Source of the DNA: Clostridium sp. CM027
GTDB taxonomy: Bacteria; Bacillota; Clostridia; Clostridiales; Clostridiaceae
Length of the DNA stretch: 64,000 nt
Reading direction: 5' to 3'
NCBI RefSeq assembly: GCF_024730565.1
Contig: NZ_CP077725.1
Span: 1,798,001-1,862,000 of the forward strand
How positions within the stretch are numbered: position 1 is the stretch's first letter; every line of letters begins with the position of its first letter. Below are positions 52,790-62,188 of the stretch, piece by piece. The notes below the pieces were generated by a model that saw nothing but the letters and a program-made list of their open reading frames with translations, was not told where the DNA came from and did not search any database. Made by a program: the position numbers and the translations under genes.

Positions 52790-54088
52790 CTACTTAATTA
52801 TTCCTAGTTTTTTAAATAACTCTACACCTTCGTTTAGGTATTTAGCTGCGTCCGTACCTCTACCGCCTTCAATATAGAACTTTCCAATCATTATAGATAT
52901 CTCAGCGGCTTCCTTTATTTGCCCTTGTTCTTTCACAAAATTTAGTGCTTGTACTAAAGTGTTTTCTGCTTCATTCTTATTGTCTTCTAATAAATCGACC
53001 CTATATTTTAATAAATAGTAATGGCATAACTCTTTATAATTTCCATCTTCTATATATTCTATAATACGATCTAAAGCTTCCTTAGCTTCATTTACATACT
53101 TAAGCTTAATATAATTTTCACAAATATTTACTAAGGTATCTATTAACTTTAAGTCATTAGTCTTTTGCCTTATTTCCTTAGCTTTATTTAAATGTATAAA
53201 TGATTCTTCCATGTTTTCAAACTCATAGAATAATCTTCCTAAATTGTTTTCTATATCTGACACATAACTTAAATTGTTAATTTCATAAAAAACTTTTAAA
53301 GTAATCTCTGAATATTTTATAGCATTCTTAATATCGCCTTTTTTATTATATTCATGTGCTAATAATAAAAGTGAATTAGCGTATTCTTTCTTATTATCTA
53401 TTTGCTTAAACTTTTCTTGAGCTAAATATGAATATTCTATAGCCTTTTCTATATTTTCTAATTTGAAATAAGTAAACCCTATGTAATAATATATTTCACC
53501 TAATAAAAAATCATTTCCAATCTGGTTATCCGTAAAAACCTTTTCGGCTTGCTTAAAATAACTCGAAGCTGACTGATAACCCCTAAGTTCAAGTGTTATT
53601 TTCCCAAGCTTCAGAAAAGTTCCAATTATTTCTTCATAAGAGTTATTTTTGATGAATATAACATTTGAGGAAATGAAAGCCTGTTGAGCTGATGCGACCT
53701 CTTCCCTAGCCATATATATATCCCCTCTTAATGATAAATTTCTGGCTTTTCTATATTCCAATTTATATTTTTCAGAATAACATATAGATTTTTCGATATT
53801 TTGCTCCGCTTGTATTAAGTCACTATTTAGAATAAGTGCTTCAGCAATATTTTCATAAAATAAACATATTTTCTCAGCTTGAGCCTCTTCCGATTCCATT
53901 AGATATTCAACAGATGTATTTAAGGCATTTGCCAAATATTCTAATAAATCCATGCTGGGGTTAGACTTCCCAGATTCAACCAAACTAATTTGTCCAGGAG
54001 TTATTCTGCTTCCTGCAAGATCCTTTAATGTCATATTGAAATTTTTTCTTTTCCTCTTTATCTTTTCTCCTAAAGACAATATTTCCAT
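52790..54088 (-). CDS. XRE-family regulator with TPR domain (paralogue 2)
   Basis: A 432-residue protein with a clear N-terminal helix-turn-helix (LGEKIKRKRKNFNMTLKDLA, ITPGQISLVESGKSNPSM) up to about residue 65, then about eight tetratricopeptide units (for example GEIYYYIGFTYFKLENIEKA and NNLGRLFYEFENMEESF) to the C terminus. Start at ATG 54088, after AAGGAAGAG with five bases; the GTG six bases earlier would overlap that site. It shares MEILSxGEKIKR with the neighbour. Its stop codon adjoins the structured repeat. Ligand unknown; a small peptide or protein partner is plausible. Confidence 0.82.
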   Translation of the reverse strand: MEILSLGEKIKRKRKNFNMTLKDLAGSRITPGQISLVESGKSNPSMDLLEYLANALNTSVEYLMESEEAQAEKICLFYENIAEALILNSDLIQAEQNIEKSICYSEKYKLEYRKARNLSLRGDIYMAREEVASAQQAFISSNVIFIKNNSYEEIIGTFLKLGKITLELRGYQSASSYFKQAEKVFTDNQIGNDFLLGEIYYYIGFTYFKLENIEKAIEYSYLAQEKFKQIDNKKEYANSLLLLAHEYNKKGDIKNAIKYSEITLKVFYEINNLSYVSDIENNLGRLFYEFENMEESFIHLNKAKEIRQKTNDLKLIDTLVNICENYIKLKYVNEAKEALDRIIEYIEDGNYKELCHYYLLKYRVDLLEDNKNEAENTLVQALNFVKEQGQIKEAAEISIMIGKFYIEGGRGTDAAKYLNEGVELFKKLGIIK

Positions 54089-54299
54089 AATCACTCTTCC
54101 TTTACAACATGGTAATATATATAAAATATTATTAATTTAAACAATCTTAGACAATTTTAATTCAATTATAACATAGTTTACCTATAAAATTAAAATTTTA
54201 TGAACAATTCTTTGATTCTCATTAATAAAATTAAAAATTGTAAACTATACATTTATTTGTATATTTTGGAATTTTAATTCGTAATGATGATCTCAATTA

Positions 54300-54341
54300 A
54301 AAACTCCAAACTATATATTTATTAATATAGTTTGGAGTTTT
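54300..54341 (-). terminator. Terminator of the small YtxH-like gene
   Basis: 17-bp perfect arms AAAACTCCAAACTATAT (54300-54316) and complement (54325-54341), T-rich on the minus strand. Confidence 0.8.
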
Positions 54342-54351
54342 CTAATTATGT

Positions 54352-54528
54352 TTATAAAATATAATCCTTCACGTTATCATACATATCTCCTGCCATATTC
54401 ATTACCACTTTACCAGCTTTTTTAGCTCTTCTTTTTGTGCTCCTGTCCATATTAGGAATTAGCATTACACCTGCTGCTACTCCAATTATTGCCCCTGCTG
54501 TAATTGTTGATATAAATTTATTATGCAT
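54352..54528 (-). CDS. Small YtxH-like membrane protein
   Basis: A 58-residue protein. It has one N-terminal glycine and alanine-rich helix (about residues 6-24, STITAGAIIGVAAGVMLIP) followed by a basic helix (DRSTKRRAKKAGKVVMNMAG). This layout matches YtxH/DUF-type small envelope proteins of Firmicutes, whose function is unclear. AAAGGATG lies eight bases before the ATG, and a terminator follows immediately, so the gene is well supported despite its size. Confidence 0.7.
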   Translation of the reverse strand: MHNKFISTITAGAIIGVAAGVMLIPNMDRSTKRRAKKAGKVVMNMAGDMYDNVKDYIL

Positions 54529-54707
54529 AAGTTACACATCCTTTCCTTCTTTAGTTTATTTACTCTTTATAGGATGTGCATTTTTCAAATAATTAATCTC
54601 TTTTTTTTAAACTTTATCTTTATATCTGACATTAAAAAAGCTAATAATTCACAAATATTAATGTCATAACTTAAAGTTTTTATAAATTTTCACAAAGTAT
54701 AACGACA

Positions 54708-57440
54708 TTACGAATAAATATCTGACAGTTCAACTTGTATACTTTCGTTTTTACTTCTCACATTGCTACTATATATCATATTTTCATGAAGTACCTTTTT
54801 TGAAGGAAGCAAAACTGTAAACTTACTTCCTTTGCCAAATTTACTTTCAACATATATATTGCCACCATGTAATCCTACAATCGACTTAACCAAACTTAAG
54901 CCAATACCTGTACCTTCTGCATTTCTTGATAGCGATTTATCTACCTGCTTAAATCTATCAAATATCATATCCAAGTGCTCTTCTTCAATACCAATACCAT
55001 TATCCCTCACTGATATTTCTACATACTCGTTCATATCCTTAATGTCCACAAATATTTCATCACCTTCATCTGAAAATTTTATCGCATTTGATATAAGATT
55101 CAATGCTATTCTTTCTACCTTTTCTGTATCACAAGCAATAATTTTTTCTTCTATATCCGTATCGAAAATAATATTTAATCCTTTACTTTCAGTTAGTGCA
55201 GTTACAGACATAACTATTTCTTCTACAACTTCAACTATATTGTTATTTGATAGATTTAGTTTAAAGAATCCTGCTTCAATTTTTGATAAATCAACTATGT
55301 TATTAATAATTTTAGATAATCTATAGGAATTTTGCTTAATTGATTCAATGTATTTAATAATTGAATCCTTTTTCTCGTCCAGGGACCCACTATTGCAATA
55401 CATATTAAATAACTGAGCTGTTGCAAATATAACATTTAGAGGTGTTTTAAGCTCATGTGATATGTTAACAAGAAATTCTCCCTGTAATTTCAATGCTTTT
55501 TCCATGATCATATTAGATTTTATTTCATTAGTAACATCTATTATTAAAATTAATATTTCTCTGACCTCTCCATTTAATTCAATCATGGGTTCAAAAATGA
55601 TATTCCAATATACTTCGTTCCCATTTATTAAAAGATTTTTTTTATTCAAATACTTAATTTTCTTTTCTTTTAACACTTCACCAATACACTGGTAATATTC
55701 TCTTGTCTCTAATGTTTTAAATAACCCTTCAATCCCATTATTTTTTATTTGCTCCATTGATTTAACGGTAGGTCTGAGCAACTTAATTATACTAAATGCC
55801 TTTTTATTAATATCCACAATCTTTAAATCAGGACATGATAATCTGACAAGAGGTAAATCAAAAGTATTTACCATTCTGTTCAAAAATTCATATCGGCTTC
55901 TTATAGCTTCTTCATGCTTTAAATAGGTTGTCATATCTTTGCTGCAAATCACACCTAAAGTAAATTCCCCTTCGAGGTCATATATAGGCGTTCCACTAAC
56001 ATCTAATTGTAATGTTTTATAAGGAGACTTTACTATAAGTCTCATGTTTTTAAATTTTTCACCCCTCATAACTCTATGAGATGGAATATTTTCAGTCTCA
56101 ATTTTTTCTCCAAAAGCATCATAAAACTCAGATGTTTTATACCCATCAACTATATTTTCCATGCAATTATAAGATTGGAAAAACATTTCCCTCGATGCTT
56201 TGTTAATTAATACATATCGTTCTTTATTGTCAAAAATAGCAATAGAATCAGATATATTTTCTATGATAGCTTCTAATTCCTTTTTCTGTTCTTCAATTTT
56301 TCTAGATTGTTTAATTGTTTCAGTAATATCATGAAAGCATGATACTATCATAGTTAACTCTCCACTCGCATTATAAATTGGAATTGAACTAATTTCAGCA
56401 AAATACTCTTTATTAGGATGGCATACGAATATCTTAATATTTTTTATTCTTTCGCCTCTTAATGCTCTAACTGAAGGAAAATTTTCAAATGGTATCTCCT
56501 TGCCTTTCATATCAAATGCTTTAGTGTTTTTATAAGCATCGCCTAGGGTAATTCCTATGTCTGATTGACAAACTAACCTCTTCGCTTCTGCATTCACCAT
56601 TATAACTTCACCTTTATTATCTGCAAACATTACTCCCTCAGATAAATTTTCAATTACGCTAATTAACTGTATATTCTGTTGTTCTAATTGTTCTAACTTC
56701 TCCTTTTGCTGTTCTAATATCTTGTTTTGTCGTTTTATACTTTTATTTTTTAAAACCCTTTCAGTAATATCATTAGCGGTTACAAATCTGTATTTCATCT
56801 TTCTGTTTTCATATATAGGCATTTGCGTAGATTCCCAATAAGTTGTACCTCGTGCAAACTCATCAAATCTGACTTCATTTATATATCTGGTCTTTTGCGA
56901 AACAAGAACATTATTCCAAATAGCTTCAACTTGACTTCCTGCAAACCCTGTTAGAATTTCCTTAATAGATCTACCTATACTATTTTCTTCTTTATTAAAA
57001 GGTGAATCTAAAAGATTAAGATACGTCTGATTTGCTCTAAGCAGTATTAAATCGGGCAAACTGTAAACAGCTGCGCCCGATATCTCATCTACAAATATTT
57101 GTTCTACAAAAATGAGTTTTTCATCAAGTCTAGAATTTAATTCCTCAACAAAAGTATATTTTTTTATATTTGCCTCGGTATCATGAAAAAGAGATATATT
57201 TACTTCTCTTGCACTGAGGGATTTTGTGAATATATATCCCGAGTACTCACTGATTATACTATCAAGAAATATTTGTGAATTGATTTTAAGCATTTCCCCT
57301 ATTTCTATAAGTGATTTACCTAACAATTCATCCAATGAATATCCTGTAAAATCAAGAAACCCTTGATTAACCTCTGTTAAAATACTCCCACTACAATAGA
57401 AATATGGTTCTATTATTCTGCTATTAAAAATATTTCCCAA
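54708..57440 (-). CDS. Multi-PAS sensor histidine kinase
   Basis: A 910-residue soluble-looking hybrid-free kinase. About five PAS domains: 1-100, 125-230, 262-375, 390-505 and 525-650, with a glutamine-rich coiled coil (about 232-260) after the second. Then a HisKA domain with the phospho-acceptor in FLVNISHELKTPLN (about residue 678) and a HATPase domain with NAIKFSDEG, DNGIGIEEEHLDMIF and GTGIGLSLVKSIVGLHGG. There is no transmembrane segment and no receiver domain, and no response regulator gene adjoins it. Orphan kinases of this kind often feed Spo0A in clostridia; that is inference. TTG start after GGGGGAGG. Confidence 0.9.
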   Translation of the reverse strand: MGNIFNSRIIEPYFYCSGSILTEVNQGFLDFTGYSLDELLGKSLIEIGEMLKINSQIFLDSIISEYSGYIFTKSLSAREVNISLFHDTEANIKKYTFVEELNSRLDEKLIFVEQIFVDEISGAAVYSLPDLILLRANQTYLNLLDSPFNKEENSIGRSIKEILTGFAGSQVEAIWNNVLVSQKTRYINEVRFDEFARGTTYWESTQMPIYENRKMKYRFVTANDITERVLKNKSIKRQNKILEQQKEKLEQLEQQNIQLISVIENLSEGVMFADNKGEVIMVNAEAKRLVCQSDIGITLGDAYKNTKAFDMKGKEIPFENFPSVRALRGERIKNIKIFVCHPNKEYFAEISSIPIYNASGELTMIVSCFHDITETIKQSRKIEEQKKELEAIIENISDSIAIFDNKERYVLINKASREMFFQSYNCMENIVDGYKTSEFYDAFGEKIETENIPSHRVMRGEKFKNMRLIVKSPYKTLQLDVSGTPIYDLEGEFTLGVICSKDMTTYLKHEEAIRSRYEFLNRMVNTFDLPLVRLSCPDLKIVDINKKAFSIIKLLRPTVKSMEQIKNNGIEGLFKTLETREYYQCIGEVLKEKKIKYLNKKNLLINGNEVYWNIIFEPMIELNGEVREILILIIDVTNEIKSNMIMEKALKLQGEFLVNISHELKTPLNVIFATAQLFNMYCNSGSLDEKKDSIIKYIESIKQNSYRLSKIINNIVDLSKIEAGFFKLNLSNNNIVEVVEEIVMSVTALTESKGLNIIFDTDIEEKIIACDTEKVERIALNLISNAIKFSDEGDEIFVDIKDMNEYVEISVRDNGIGIEEEHLDMIFDRFKQVDKSLSRNAEGTGIGLSLVKSIVGLHGGNIYVESKFGKGSKFTVLLPSKKVLHENMIYSSNVRSKNESIQVELSDIYS

Positions 57441-57463
57441 TGTATTCCTCCCCCATATTCATA

Positions 57464-58393
57464 TTATATTTGTGTTTTTTTAATTTTATCTAATAAATAA
57501 GTAATAAAATTTGTTTTATCGGAACTACTTAGATTATCTATTACCGACCTTACATCTTCTGGATTTAAGATATATTCACTAAGAATATTGCTAAACCCAT
57601 CTACCTTAATTTCTTCTTTACTTTTCTCATCATTAGAATTTATAACAATTATGTTCGACTCTCCATTGCTCGCTATTTTTAGAATTTCTTGTTTTACAAC
57701 GTCACTTGCTACATTTATAATATTTTTAAGTAACCATTTTTCTACAACTTTATCTGATTTTATACCTAACCTTTCTTTGCATTTTTCATCAACAAGCTCA
57801 TTAAATAAATCTCCCGTGTGACTATCCACCTTAACAAATATAACTTCTATTCCACTACTCATTAATTCTTGCATTTTCTCATAATATTTTTTTGATGATT
57901 CTTCTTTTCTATCCCAAAATCCTGTAGCATGGTAACAAATCCCTACATAATCATGAAATATTACTACTTTCTTTTCACCTTTGTTCTGAGCATACTGCAT
58001 ACCTTTTAATGCACCTTCTAGTTCTCCTGCTATTTGTCTTATATTTTTTGCTGTATCGCTTTTCCCTGCACCGCTCTCTATATGTATAACTACATCATTC
58101 CGCGTAGCTACCATTCCATAACTATACTCCTCCGTGGCAGAATTGTAGCTGCCATCAACATAAATATGAAGGCAATTTTCCGGATAATTATTATCTATTT
58201 TTTTTAATACATCTCCTACCCCACTTAAGAACTTTTTAGCTTCATTTATATCCTCAAAACTCTTATATTTAGCACCTTTTACACCTTTTACATATTTTAA
58301 GCACTCTGCCCAAGTGCCAACTATTTTATTCACTATCTTTTTATTAGTACTAAAATTAAATCCTTCCTTTATTGCATAAACTTTCTTTCCCAT
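57464..58393 (-). CDS. Ribonuclease H with viroplasmin-like N-terminal domain
   Basis: A 309-residue protein with an N-terminal viroplasmin/RNase H1 hybrid-binding domain (about 1-58, KVYAIKEGFN...KYKSFEDINEAKKFL) and an RNase H fold (about 73-220). Catalytic acids: Asp80 in HIYVDGSYN, Glu124 in IAGELEGAL, Asp148 in IFHDYVGI and a last Asp in NELVDEKCKERLG. About 90 further residues form an unidentified C-terminal extension. It should cut RNA in RNA-DNA hybrids. AAGGAG precedes the ATG. It is transcribed toward the kinase gene, which starts 23 bases later, so they may be co-transcribed. Confidence 0.85.
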   Translation of the reverse strand: MGKKVYAIKEGFNFSTNKKIVNKIVGTWAECLKYVKGVKGAKYKSFEDINEAKKFLSGVGDVLKKIDNNYPENCLHIYVDGSYNSATEEYSYGMVATRNDVVIHIESGAGKSDTAKNIRQIAGELEGALKGMQYAQNKGEKKVVIFHDYVGICYHATGFWDRKEESSKKYYEKMQELMSSGIEVIFVKVDSHTGDLFNELVDEKCKERLGIKSDKVVEKWLLKNIINVASDVVKQEILKIASNGESNIIVINSNDEKSKEEIKVDGFSNILSEYILNPEDVRSVIDNLSSSDKTNFITYLLDKIKKTQI

Positions 58394-58664
58394 TTTATCT
58401 GTTCTCCTTTTTTAAATCTATCCTAAGTGTTAAACCTTAAATAAAGTATACAACAAATAATGATTTTATCAAAAAAATTTTTACATTATTTACATTTCCA
58501 AATTCTATTAGGTTCAATGGACAAGGCCTCATAAAAATATTATAATAGCCATTATAAGTTGATATTTCTTCAATACAATTTTGTATAACATTTGAAATTC
58601 ACAAACTACTATAACAGATATATTAGTATACCATTTAAATATTAGAAACAAGGAAAAAAATATT

Positions 58665-58736
58665 AGGCACATTCAAATAAATGTACTAGCCCAGTATAGG
58701 CCCCTATACTGACTTATTGTTTATTTGAATGTGCCT
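58665..58736. repeat. 72-bp cruciform element upstream of the FtsH-like gene
   Basis: Outer arms AGGCACATTCAAATAAA (58665-58681) and complement (58720-58736), 17 bp perfect; inner stem CAGTATAG/CTATACTG (58692-58711) with loop GCCC. It could be a small palindromic mobile element or a leader hairpin. The rest of the 58394-58754 gap holds no gene. Confidence 0.7.
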
Positions 58737-58754
58737 TACTCGAAAGGATGGTGA

Positions 58755-58817
58755 ATGAGGCGATTCCACGGTCGCTTTAACCAGCATAGTGGTTTCTCGC
58801 TTCTATCATATGATTAA
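58755..58817 (+). CDS. Candidate 20-residue leader ORF overlapping the FtsH-like start
   Basis: ATG 58755 lies seven bases after GAAAGG. The ORF encodes 20 residues beginning MRRFHGRF and ends with TAA at 58815-58817, overlapping the ATG at 58810 of the protease gene (ATGATTAA). The protease start lacks a ribosome binding site of its own, so translational coupling is plausible. Confidence 0.4.
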   Translation: MRRFHGRFNQHSGFSLLSYD

Positions 58818-60573
58818 ACTTAAGAACAAATATATTTTACTTCCTGTTATCACCGCAATTTGCTCGTTAGTATTACTTGTTTTTGTGAGTAATCCCTTTA
58901 AACCACCTACAAATAAACAATATACCGATTTTCTTAAAGATGCCTCGTTAAGGACTGTCTCAACTGTATACGTAACAACCGCTCCTAAAATTCAAGTTAA
59001 ACTTAAAGATGGCACTGTTTATGAAACTGATAATCCAAGAACTAATAATTTCAAAGAAGGTTTATTAAAGAATGGTATAGATGTTTCTGAGCAAACTCTA
59101 ACAAATCCTGCTGAAATAGCATCAATTGCAGGATTTGTGCTTTCACTTATAGCACTTGGAATTATGTCCTTCAAACATACAAAGATAAAATCTAAAAGTA
59201 TGTTCTCATCTACGAATCTTGATGTTACCGCAGTAAAGGATATAGGTTTTAACTTTGATAGTTTAGCAGGTAATGATGAGGCTAAAGATAGTGTACAGGA
59301 TGTAGTGGATTTCCTTAAAAACCCTGAAAAATATTCCGCATATGGTGCTAGAATGCCAAAAGGAGTAATTTTATATGGAGACCCTGGAACTGGTAAAACC
59401 TTACTTGCAAAAGCCGTAGCAGGAGAAGCAAACGTTCCATTTTATGCGGTATCCGGTTCTGATTTCGTTCAGATATATGTAGGGGTTGGAGCTGGGAGAA
59501 TTAGAAGCTTATTCAAGAAAGCAAGAAGTCATGGCAGAGCAGTTATCTTTATTGATGAAATCGACGCTATTGGTAAAAAAAGGGATAACGGACGCGGCGG
59601 GGGCTCTGACGAAAAAGATCAAACACTTAACGCTCTTTTAACTGAGATGTCTGGTTTTAATGAAACAGAGGGCATAATTATAATTGCAGCAACCAACAGG
59701 CTTGATATGTTAGATGAAGCTCTACTAAGACCTGGACGTTTTGATAGGCATATTGAAGTTACTTTGCCTGATGTATCTGCCAGAGAGAAAATCTTAAAAC
59801 TTCACCTTAAAAATAAACCTATTAAAGATATAGATTATAGTGAATGGGCACATAAAACTTCATCTTTTTCAGGTGCAAAGCTAGAGAACTTAACTAATGA
59901 AGCTGCTATTATTGCATGCAAAGACAATTCTGTGTTTATTGGAAATGAACATTTAGATAAAGCTTATTCAATAATGCTAGCTGGTTATGAAAAAGTTGAT
60001 AGGGATTACATTAAAGACAAGGATAGAAAAATTACCGCTTTCCATGAAGCAGGACATGCTTTTGTTTCACTTAAGATGTTACCTAAGGATAAAGTCTCTA
60101 AAGTAACTATAATTCCAACTACCAAAGGTGCAGGCGGCTATACTTTAAGTATTCCTGAAGACACGCTATACCAGAACAAGGAACATTTAAAGAAAAAAAT
60201 AATGGTACTTTTAGGTGGTAGGGCTGCTGAAGAAATTATCTTTGGATCAGACCATGTAACCACAGGTGCTTATAATGATTTACAAAGGAGTACACAGCTT
60301 GTAACAAATATGATAACAGAATATGGTATGGGTGAATCTTTAGGACTACTTACTATGAACCAATTAAAAGACTCAGGCTTTACGAATCAAGAAGCAGTAC
60401 TTTCAGAATGTAAAAATTTAATCTCAGAACTATATGAAGATGTTAAAAATATCCTATTAGGCGATAAAGAAACTTTAGAGGCTATGACTGCTTTATTAAT
60501 TGAGAAGGAAACTATAGATCATGAGGATTTAATTAATATTATCAGAGATAGACATAATAATGGAGTTGCCTAA
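58810..60573 (+). CDS. FtsH-like membrane AAA+ zinc metalloprotease
   Basis: A 587-residue membrane protease that unfolds and degrades proteins using ATP. Two helices (about 8-27 and 99-119) flank an external loop of about 70 residues. The AAA module has GDPGTGKTLLA (about residue 190), FIDEIDAIGKKR and the second-region-of-homology phrase LLRPGRFDRHIEV. The zinc site is FHEAGHAF (His412, His416). It is related to FtsH, though a little shorter. ATG 58810 has no ribosome binding site, nor does an upstream GTG at 58789; a small ORF overlaps the start. It may be an accessory FtsH paralogue. Confidence 0.88.
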   Translation: MIKLKNKYILLPVITAICSLVLLVFVSNPFKPPTNKQYTDFLKDASLRTVSTVYVTTAPKIQVKLKDGTVYETDNPRTNNFKEGLLKNGIDVSEQTLTNPAEIASIAGFVLSLIALGIMSFKHTKIKSKSMFSSTNLDVTAVKDIGFNFDSLAGNDEAKDSVQDVVDFLKNPEKYSAYGARMPKGVILYGDPGTGKTLLAKAVAGEANVPFYAVSGSDFVQIYVGVGAGRIRSLFKKARSHGRAVIFIDEIDAIGKKRDNGRGGGSDEKDQTLNALLTEMSGFNETEGIIIIAATNRLDMLDEALLRPGRFDRHIEVTLPDVSAREKILKLHLKNKPIKDIDYSEWAHKTSSFSGAKLENLTNEAAIIACKDNSVFIGNEHLDKAYSIMLAGYEKVDRDYIKDKDRKITAFHEAGHAFVSLKMLPKDKVSKVTIIPTTKGAGGYTLSIPEDTLYQNKEHLKKKIMVLLGGRAAEEIIFGSDHVTTGAYNDLQRSTQLVTNMITEYGMGESLGLLTMNQLKDSGFTNQEAVLSECKNLISELYEDVKNILLGDKETLEAMTALLIEKETIDHEDLINIIRDRHNNGVA

Positions 60574-60581
60574 AGTTTTTA

Positions 60582-60611
60582 AGACCCTCGAAGTTAAATC
60601 TTCGGGGGTCT
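60582..60611. terminator. Bidirectional terminator
   Basis: AGACCCTCGAAG, TTAAAT, CTTCGGGGGTCT (one G:T), between convergent protease genes. Confidence 0.8.
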
Positions 60612-60630
60612 GTTTATTTAATGGTGACTA

Positions 60631-61635
60631 TTAGATTTCGGCTCTAAAACTAATCAGAAATGATGTAATTATGCCACCAAGTAGTCCACCTATATGACCA
60701 AAATTATCAATGTTTGGTAGAGTAACTCCTATAAATATATTTATAAATATAACCGATAAAATACTTCTTATAAAATCATTTCCAGTTTTTCCTTTAGACT
60801 TAATTGCGAAAATAAGCACTGCCCCGAGTAGTCCAAAGATTGCACCAGAGGCACCAATAGAAACACTTGTTGAAAAGATATAACTAAGCATTGATGCACA
60901 TATTCCAGAAACAAAATAAATAGCAATATACTTTATCTTTCCATAAACCCTCTCAACCATTGCCCCAATGGCATAAAGTGAATACATATTGACCCCTAAA
61001 TGCACAAGTCCGCCATGTAAAAACATACAAGAAATGAGTCTAAAATACTGGCCTCGTGCAATTAGCCCATTAACTTTCGCACCTAGTAAAATTAGAATTT
61101 TGATGTCACTATTAAATATGCTACCTTTAGCATAAACATAACTCAAATAAGCTGTAACTATATACATCATTACATTTATAGCTATAATTACCATAGTAAC
61201 CCAAGGTCTATCTCTTGCACTTGTTTTTTCACTATCACTATGTAAATTTGTATTATTCATTACGGAAGCTAAATCTTGAACCACTTGTGAATTTACATTT
61301 CCAGAATAATTCACTTTTTTCTCCAAAACATTCACTCTAATTAAGGATTTTTCTAATAAATTATTTATTGCAATCTCTTTTGAAACTTCTTCCTTATTGA
61401 TTTCATCATTAGAAAATAGTATATATATATTGTTTTTGTCATCTGGAATGTCATATTGTATTAATTGATGCAGGCTAAGCGACATCATAAATATTAACCG
61501 ATACGACTCTCCACCTATATCTTTGCTCACTGTCCACATATTCAAATTGTTATTCTTACTTATTATTTCCTCTAAAAAATATCCATTTTGCTGAGTAAAA
61601 CCAGTTATAATGGTTTTTATATTTTTTTCTTTCAT
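60631..61635 (-). CDS. Rhomboid family intramembrane serine protease
   Basis: A 334-residue protein. The rhomboid domain (about 145-330) has six helices with HGGLVHLGVNMYSLYAIG near residue 210, the catalytic serine in SIGASGAIFGLLGAVLIF (about residue 264) and the catalytic histidine in NFGHIGGLLGGIITS (about 317). The first 140 residues form a soluble cytoplasmic domain I do not recognise. TAGGAG precedes the ATG. It is convergent with the FtsH-like gene. Confidence 0.9.
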   Translation of the reverse strand: MKEKNIKTIITGFTQQNGYFLEEIISKNNNLNMWTVSKDIGGESYRLIFMMSLSLHQLIQYDIPDDKNNIYILFSNDEINKEEVSKEIAINNLLEKSLIRVNVLEKKVNYSGNVNSQVVQDLASVMNNTNLHSDSEKTSARDRPWVTMVIIAINVMMYIVTAYLSYVYAKGSIFNSDIKILILLGAKVNGLIARGQYFRLISCMFLHGGLVHLGVNMYSLYAIGAMVERVYGKIKYIAIYFVSGICASMLSYIFSTSVSIGASGAIFGLLGAVLIFAIKSKGKTGNDFIRSILSVIFINIFIGVTLPNIDNFGHIGGLLGGIITSFLISFRAEI

Positions 61636-61774
61636 ATTTTACTCCTACTCAAATTTATATTTTTTATATTATTGACTGCACCGCAATGTTATTGCATTTC
61701 AACAAATCTATTTCATAAAATTTAATAGGTTCCCTAGTTTATTTTCCATATAGCATCTTCTACGTATACAATCT

Positions 61775-62173
61775 CTATTTGTACTCTTCTTCTTTTTCTT
61801 TAATTTTAATAAAAACTTCTTTAAGTTCTTGCTTTATTAATTCACAAATTTTGATTAAATCTTCCCTAACAATCATATGCTCGTCAGAATATTTGAACTT
61901 AACTAACCAAGTTGGGTTATACTCATCATCTACTGCTTCAATAGAATAACCTTTAGACCTAAAAATTTCTTCATTAAAACAATCATAAATTGCTGTAAAT
62001 TGCCACTCTTCCACATCATCATGAGTATCAAACGTCAAGTTGATCAGTTCTCCAGAATAATTTAATTTTGTAACAAATTCTGCCCCTTCAGAAGTTTCAT
62101 AACTTCCAAGCTCTTTAACAAATTGATTAGTTTCTTTATCTACTTCCATTAATACCAATGAAGAAAATTGCAT
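61775..62173 (-). CDS. Conserved clostridial protein of unknown function (possibly DUF6762)
   Basis: A 132-residue acidic protein with no signal peptide or membrane segment, mixed alpha/beta in appearance, ending in a charged helix (ELKEVFIKIKEKEEEYK). The opening FSSLVLMEVDKETNQFVKELG suggests the DUF6762 family to me, but I am unsure. The second of two close ATGs (62173) is chosen, nine bases after GAGAGG. The gene starts 15 bases after the Fur-family stop, so both are likely in one operon. Confidence 0.65.
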   Translation of the reverse strand: MQFSSLVLMEVDKETNQFVKELGSYETSEGAEFVTKLNYSGELINLTFDTHDDVEEWQFTAIYDCFNEEIFRSKGYSIEAVDDEYNPTWLVKFKYSDEHMIVREDLIKICELIKQELKEVFIKIKEKEEEYK

Positions 62174-62188
62174 AAATCTCATCCTCTC

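Noticed and set aside
51272-54088. Prophage or plasmid regulators
   Set aside because: The XRE domains alone suggested it, but the large TPR regions and chromosomal housekeeping neighbours argue against a phage; no integrase or phage genes are near.
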